Source: an uncultured Aliiroseovarius sp. (GTDB lineage Bacteria; Pseudomonadota; Alphaproteobacteria; Rhodobacterales; Rhodobacteraceae). Taken from it: 64,000 nucleotides of DNA. Position numbers and translations under genes: made by a program. The stretch is from positions 1 through 64,000 of the forward strand of contig NZ_CANLNB010000005.1 of the NCBI RefSeq assembly GCF_947492455.1. The letters are read 5' to 3'. This document shows positions 61,227 to 64,000 of this stretch, in pieces (position 1 is the stretch's first letter; every line of letters starts with the position of its first letter). The notes below the pieces were generated by a model, which saw only the letters and a program-made list of their open reading frames with translations, was not told the origin of the DNA and did not search any database.

Positions 61227-62363
61227 TTAGTTCGGCGTCAGGCGCAGCAGCCGCCCGCGGCGCCCATCCTCAAGCACCCACAGCGCACCTTCTGGGCCCT
61301 GTTCGACCTCGCGCACCCGTTCGTCCCAGCTGTAACGCTCCAGCTCTTGCGCACCGTCTCTGCCCAAGGAGACACGGATCAAGGCGCGGCTGACGAGGCC
61401 CCCAATCAATGCCTGACCCTGCCACGCGGGAAACATATCGCCCGAGTAAATCACCAGCCCTGAGGGCGCGATGCTGGGCACCCATGCGGCATTGGGGGCG
61501 GTCAGGTCCGGGCGGGTGTCATGGTTGGGGATTTTCACCCCGCTATAGTGGTTGCCCTCGGACACCAGCGGCCAGCCATAGTTGCGGCCCGGCTCGATCA
61601 GGTTCAGCTCGTCCCCATGACGTGGCCCCATCTCATGTGCCCACAGTTGACCGTTGGCGTCAAAGGCGATGCCCAGTGAATTGCGGTGACCCATCGTCCA
61701 GAAGCTCTTGGCCAGCTCGCCGTGGTCCTGAAACGGATTGTCTGCTGGCACAGATCCATCGTCGTTTAAGCGAATGAGCTTGCCCAACGCCTGCGTCATG
61801 TCTTGTGCCGGATCCAGTTCCTGCCGGTCGCCCGAGGTGATGAACAGCTTGCCGTCATGCGGCCCACCCGCAGGTCCAAACGCCAAACGATGCGAGAAAT
61901 GCCCGCGGCCCGGATAGGCAGGGAACTGGCGCCAAATCTCTTCGTGATCGGTCAGTTTTGGTTCTGCAGACAGGTCCAGTCGTGCACGGATCACCACCGC
62001 TTGCCGCGTGCCGGGTTGGTCACCCGTGTCCACGTAAGACACGTAAACCAATCCGTTTTCGGCAAAACCGGGATGTGGCACCACATCGCCTAAACCGCCT
62101 TGCCCGCCATCTCTTACCGCGGGCACCCCCGCGACCTGAAAGCGCGCACCATCTTGTCCGACCAGCCATAACCGGCCCGGCCTGGTGGTTACCAGAAGCC
62201 GCCCGTCGGGCAGGAACGACATGGCCCACGGGTGATTGAAGCTGGCGATACTCTGGGCCTGCAAGCGTCCACCCTGATCGCCGTCGATCTGAAAAGCGGT
62301 CGCGGTAAGGGGCAGCAGAGATAGGCCAAGACAAGCGGCGCAGAGGGCAAGAAGACGTTTCAT
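61227..62363 (-). CDS. PQQ-dependent sugar dehydrogenase (YliI-like)
   Basis: The start at [20 protein letters not shown] (62363) begins a signal peptide, giving 378 residues; the longer frame has no extra domain. The six-bladed propeller of soluble aldose sugar dehydrogenases shows [44 protein letters not shown] (His near the active site), [12 protein letters not shown] and [12 protein letters not shown]. It oxidises sugars in the periplasm with PQQ. The gene stands alone between the flippase gene and a terminator. Confidence 0.85.
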   Translation of the reverse strand: MKRLLALCAACLGLSLLPLTATAFQIDGDQGGRLQAQSIASFNHPWAMSFLPDGRLLVTTRPGRLWLVGQDGARFQVAGVPAVRDGGQGGLGDVVPHPGFAENGLVYVSYVDTGDQPGTRQAVVIRARLDLSAEPKLTDHEEIWRQFPAYPGRGHFSHRLAFGPAGGPHDGKLFITSGDRQELDPAQDMTQALGKLIRLNDDGSVPADNPFQDHGELAKSFWTMGHRNSLGIAFDANGQLWAHEMGPRHGDELNLIEPGRNYGWPLVSEGNHYSGVKIPNHDTRPDLTAPNAAWVPSIAPSGLVIYSGDMFPAWQGQALIGGLVSRALIRVSLGRDGAQELERYSWDERVREVEQGPEGALWVLEDGRRGRLLRLTPN

Positions 62364-62449
62364 ATCACACCTAGGGTTTGCGAAAACTGATGGGTGAATG
62401 ATGCGCCCTGATGCGCTGTTCGCCCAAGTCAAAAAGACGAGAGCGCACA

Positions 62450-62477
62450 AAAAAAGCCCCCACGACGGGGGGCTTTT
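62450..62477 (-). terminator. Terminator after the CoA-transferase genes
   Basis: AAGCCCCC-ACGAC-GGGGGGCTT forms a strong stem; on the minus strand TTTTTTTGTG follows. It lies 18 bases after the subunit B stop. Confidence 0.85.
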
Positions 62478-62494
62478 CAAAGCTGTAAGAGCGC

Positions 62495-63124
62495 TTAGTC
62501 GACGATGGTTGCCTCGGTCGCGGCGCGCAGTTCGTCTTCGGTCACGCCCTCGGCGGTCTCGACGATTTTCAGGCCGCCTTCGACCACATCCAGCACACCC
62601 AGGTTGGTGATGATGCGGTCAACGACCGATTTCCCGGTCAGCGGCAGGGTGCATTCTTTCAGCACCTTCGAGTCGCCATGCTTGTTGGTGTGATCCATCA
62701 CGACCACCACGCGGCCAACACCGGCCACAAGGTCCATCGCGCCGCCCATGCCTTTAACCAGCTTGCCGGGGATCATCCAGTTGGCGAGGTCGCCGTTTTC
62801 CGCCACTTCCATCGCGCCAAGGATCGCCATGGCGATCTTGCCGCCACGGATCATTCCGAAGCTCATCGAGCTGTCGAAATACGCGGTCTGGGGCAGTTCG
62901 GTGATGGTCTGCTTGCCTGCGTTGATCAGGTCGGCGTCGATTTCATCCTCGGTCGGGAAGGGGCCCATGCCCAGCATGCCGTTTTCCGACTGAAGCGTCA
63001 CGGTGACGCCCTCGGGGATGTAGTTGGACACCAGCGTCGGGATGCCGATGCCAAGGTTCACATACCAACCGTCTTGCAGTTCCTGTGCCGCGCGGGCGGC
63101 CATTTGATTGCGGTCCCAAGCCAT
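62495..63124 (-). CDS. scoB: 3-oxoacid CoA-transferase subunit B
   Basis: The 209-residue subunit has the family I CoA-transferase features [18 protein letters not shown] and the catalytic Glu in [14 protein letters not shown], followed by [14 protein letters not shown]. With subunit A it moves CoA from succinyl-CoA to acetoacetate or another 3-oxoacid. It is 3 bases after the subunit A stop. Full length for the family. Confidence 0.93.
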   Translation of the reverse strand: MAWDRNQMAARAAQELQDGWYVNLGIGIPTLVSNYIPEGVTVTLQSENGMLGMGPFPTEDEIDADLINAGKQTITELPQTAYFDSSMSFGMIRGGKIAMAILGAMEVAENGDLANWMIPGKLVKGMGGAMDLVAGVGRVVVVMDHTNKHGDSKVLKECTLPLTGKSVVDRIITNLGVLDVVEGGLKIVETAEGVTEDELRAATEATIVD

Positions 63125-63127
63125 GTC

Positions 63128-63841
63128 TTATGCCTCCCGGATGGTGCGTTGTTCGATGCGCTTCTCGTGCTCGCCCTGAATGATGCGATGCACGTAGATG
63201 CCGGGCAGATGGATCGCGTCGGGATCCAGCGAACCGGTCGGCACAATCTCTTCCACCTCGACCACGCAGGTCTTGCCGCACATGGCAGCGGGCGGGTTGA
63301 AGTTGCGGGCGGTCTTGCGGAAGACAAGGTTGCCGGTCTCGTCGGCTTTCCAGGCTTTCACGATGGACAGGTCAGCAAAGATGCCTTCTTCCATGATGTA
63401 GGTCTCGGCTTCGCCGTTCGGGCCGGTGGGGAAGTCCTTGTGCTCTTTCCCTTCGGCAATCACGGTGCCCACACCGGTCTTGGTGTAGAAGCCGGGGATG
63501 CCGTGGCCGGCTGCGCGCATGCGTTCTGCCAGAGTGCCCTGCGGGTTAAACTCCAGCTCCAGCTCGCCCGACAGGTACTGGCGCATGAACTCGGCGTTTT
63601 CGCCCACATAGGACGAGATCATTTTGCGGACCTGCTTGGTCTGCAGCAGGATGCCAATGCCGAAATCATCAACGCCAGCGTTGTTCGAAGCAAAGGTCAG
63701 ATCCTTCACACCGCTTTCCTTGATGGCCTCCAGCAGAAGCTCGGGGATGCCGCACAGGCCAAAGCCGCCGGCGGCAATCAGCATGTCGTCCGACAGAAGC
63801 CCGTCCAGAGCTTCGGCGGCGCTGCCATATACCTTGTTCAT
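63128..63841 (-). CDS. scoA: 3-oxoacid CoA-transferase subunit A
   Basis: The 237-residue subunit has the Gly-rich CoA-binding motif IAAGGFGLCGIPE near residues 22-34 and the conserved YLSGELELEFNPQGTLAERMRAAGHGIPGFYT segment. The C-terminus carries VPTGSLDPDAIHLPGIYVHRII, the typical end. It is cotranscribed with scoB. The 159 bases to the window edge contain no gene seen. Confidence 0.93.
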   Translation of the reverse strand: MNKVYGSAAEALDGLLSDDMLIAAGGFGLCGIPELLLEAIKESGVKDLTFASNNAGVDDFGIGILLQTKQVRKMISSYVGENAEFMRQYLSGELELEFNPQGTLAERMRAAGHGIPGFYTKTGVGTVIAEGKEHKDFPTGPNGEAETYIMEEGIFADLSIVKAWKADETGNLVFRKTARNFNPPAAMCGKTCVVEVEEIVPTGSLDPDAIHLPGIYVHRIIQGEHEKRIEQRTIREA

Positions 63842-64000
63842 GAAAGTTCCCTCTCGTCTATTTCGCTGCTTTTCTGGCGAAGGGGAGGGGCGGAGTCAAC
63901 GAAACAGGCTGGGAAAAGCTTGGAACAAGTATTTCTACCCATGCCGGAAAAACAGAGCAATCAGAGTAGTGGTAAAGCTGATTAGACAGGGTCTTGGTGC

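Noticed and set aside
63940-63985. 14-codon frame MPEKQSNQSSGKAD at the right edge
   Set aside because: Too short, no ribosome site, no context to support it.
1-64000. CRISPR array, tRNA or rRNA genes
   Set aside because: No regular spaced repeats, cloverleaf with CCA-adjacent acceptor or rRNA-like sequence was noticed, though a covariance-model scan was not possible.

Overview
The window looks like the chromosome of a marine-type alphaproteobacterium of the Roseobacter/Rhodobacteraceae group. The clues are a taurine TRAP cluster of the TauKLM/TauXY/Xsc kind, a Paracoccus-like nar operon with two NarK transporters and a cysteine-poor Crp/Fnr regulator, and a full Flp/Tad pilus locus whose pilins carry the VDW variant of the Flp motif. 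No rRNA, tRNA or CRISPR array was recognised. Identifications rest on reading motifs and on memory of the families; no database search was run.

Layout. 1-6.8 kb: taurine dissimilation on the minus strand (tauK-tauL-tauM-usp-tauX-tauY-xsc; xsc runs off the left edge), with a divergent LysR regulator. 6.8-7.7 kb: an IS6-family element whose transposase has lost two of its three catalytic acids; it cuts off the tail of another gene. 7.7-15 kb: an oligopeptide-type ABC importer with fused ATPases, an M24 metallopeptidase and an XRE-cupin regulator. 15.5-18.1 kb: an Old-Yellow-Enzyme/TMADH-like flavoenzyme and a second XRE-cupin regulator. 18.2-19.1 kb: two broken genes. 19.3-21.7 kb: an ABC exporter. 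22-25.8 kb: a Gtr-like glycan-modification cassette (GT2, GtrA flippase, methyltransferase, large membrane protein).

26-38.7 kb is a complete respiratory nitrate reductase island (narR, two narK genes, narGHJI, a parvulin-type PPIase and a DUF2478 protein). It lies between two directly oriented, decayed IS6-family remnants. The last codons of the DUF2478 gene are made of IS terminal sequence. Two Fnr/Dnr-type palindromes lie between narR and narK.

38.7-42.1 kb holds an enoyl-CoA hydratase, a hotdog thioesterase, a DUF4405 membrane protein and an AAA ATPase. 42.2-55 kb holds a GT-C-like membrane protein and the Tad locus (prepilin peptidase, two TPR lipoproteins, TadC, TadB, TadA, TadZ, OmpA-like protein, RcpA secretin, RcpC, two nearly identical Flp pilins). 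55.3-61.1 kb has a lytic transglycosylase followed by what looks like a decaprenylphosphoryl-arabinose pathway: a HAD-UbiA fusion (DPPR synthase plus phosphatase), DprE2-like and DprE1-like epimerase subunits, a flippase-like membrane protein, and a small Gly/Asn-rich secreted protein of unknown role. This is the most unusual system in the window. A pathway best known from mycobacterial cell walls is packed, with a two-enzyme fusion, beside a pilus locus in a Gram-negative bacterium. 61.2-63.8 kb carries a PQQ-type sugar dehydrogenase and the two subunits of a 3-oxoacid CoA-transferase.
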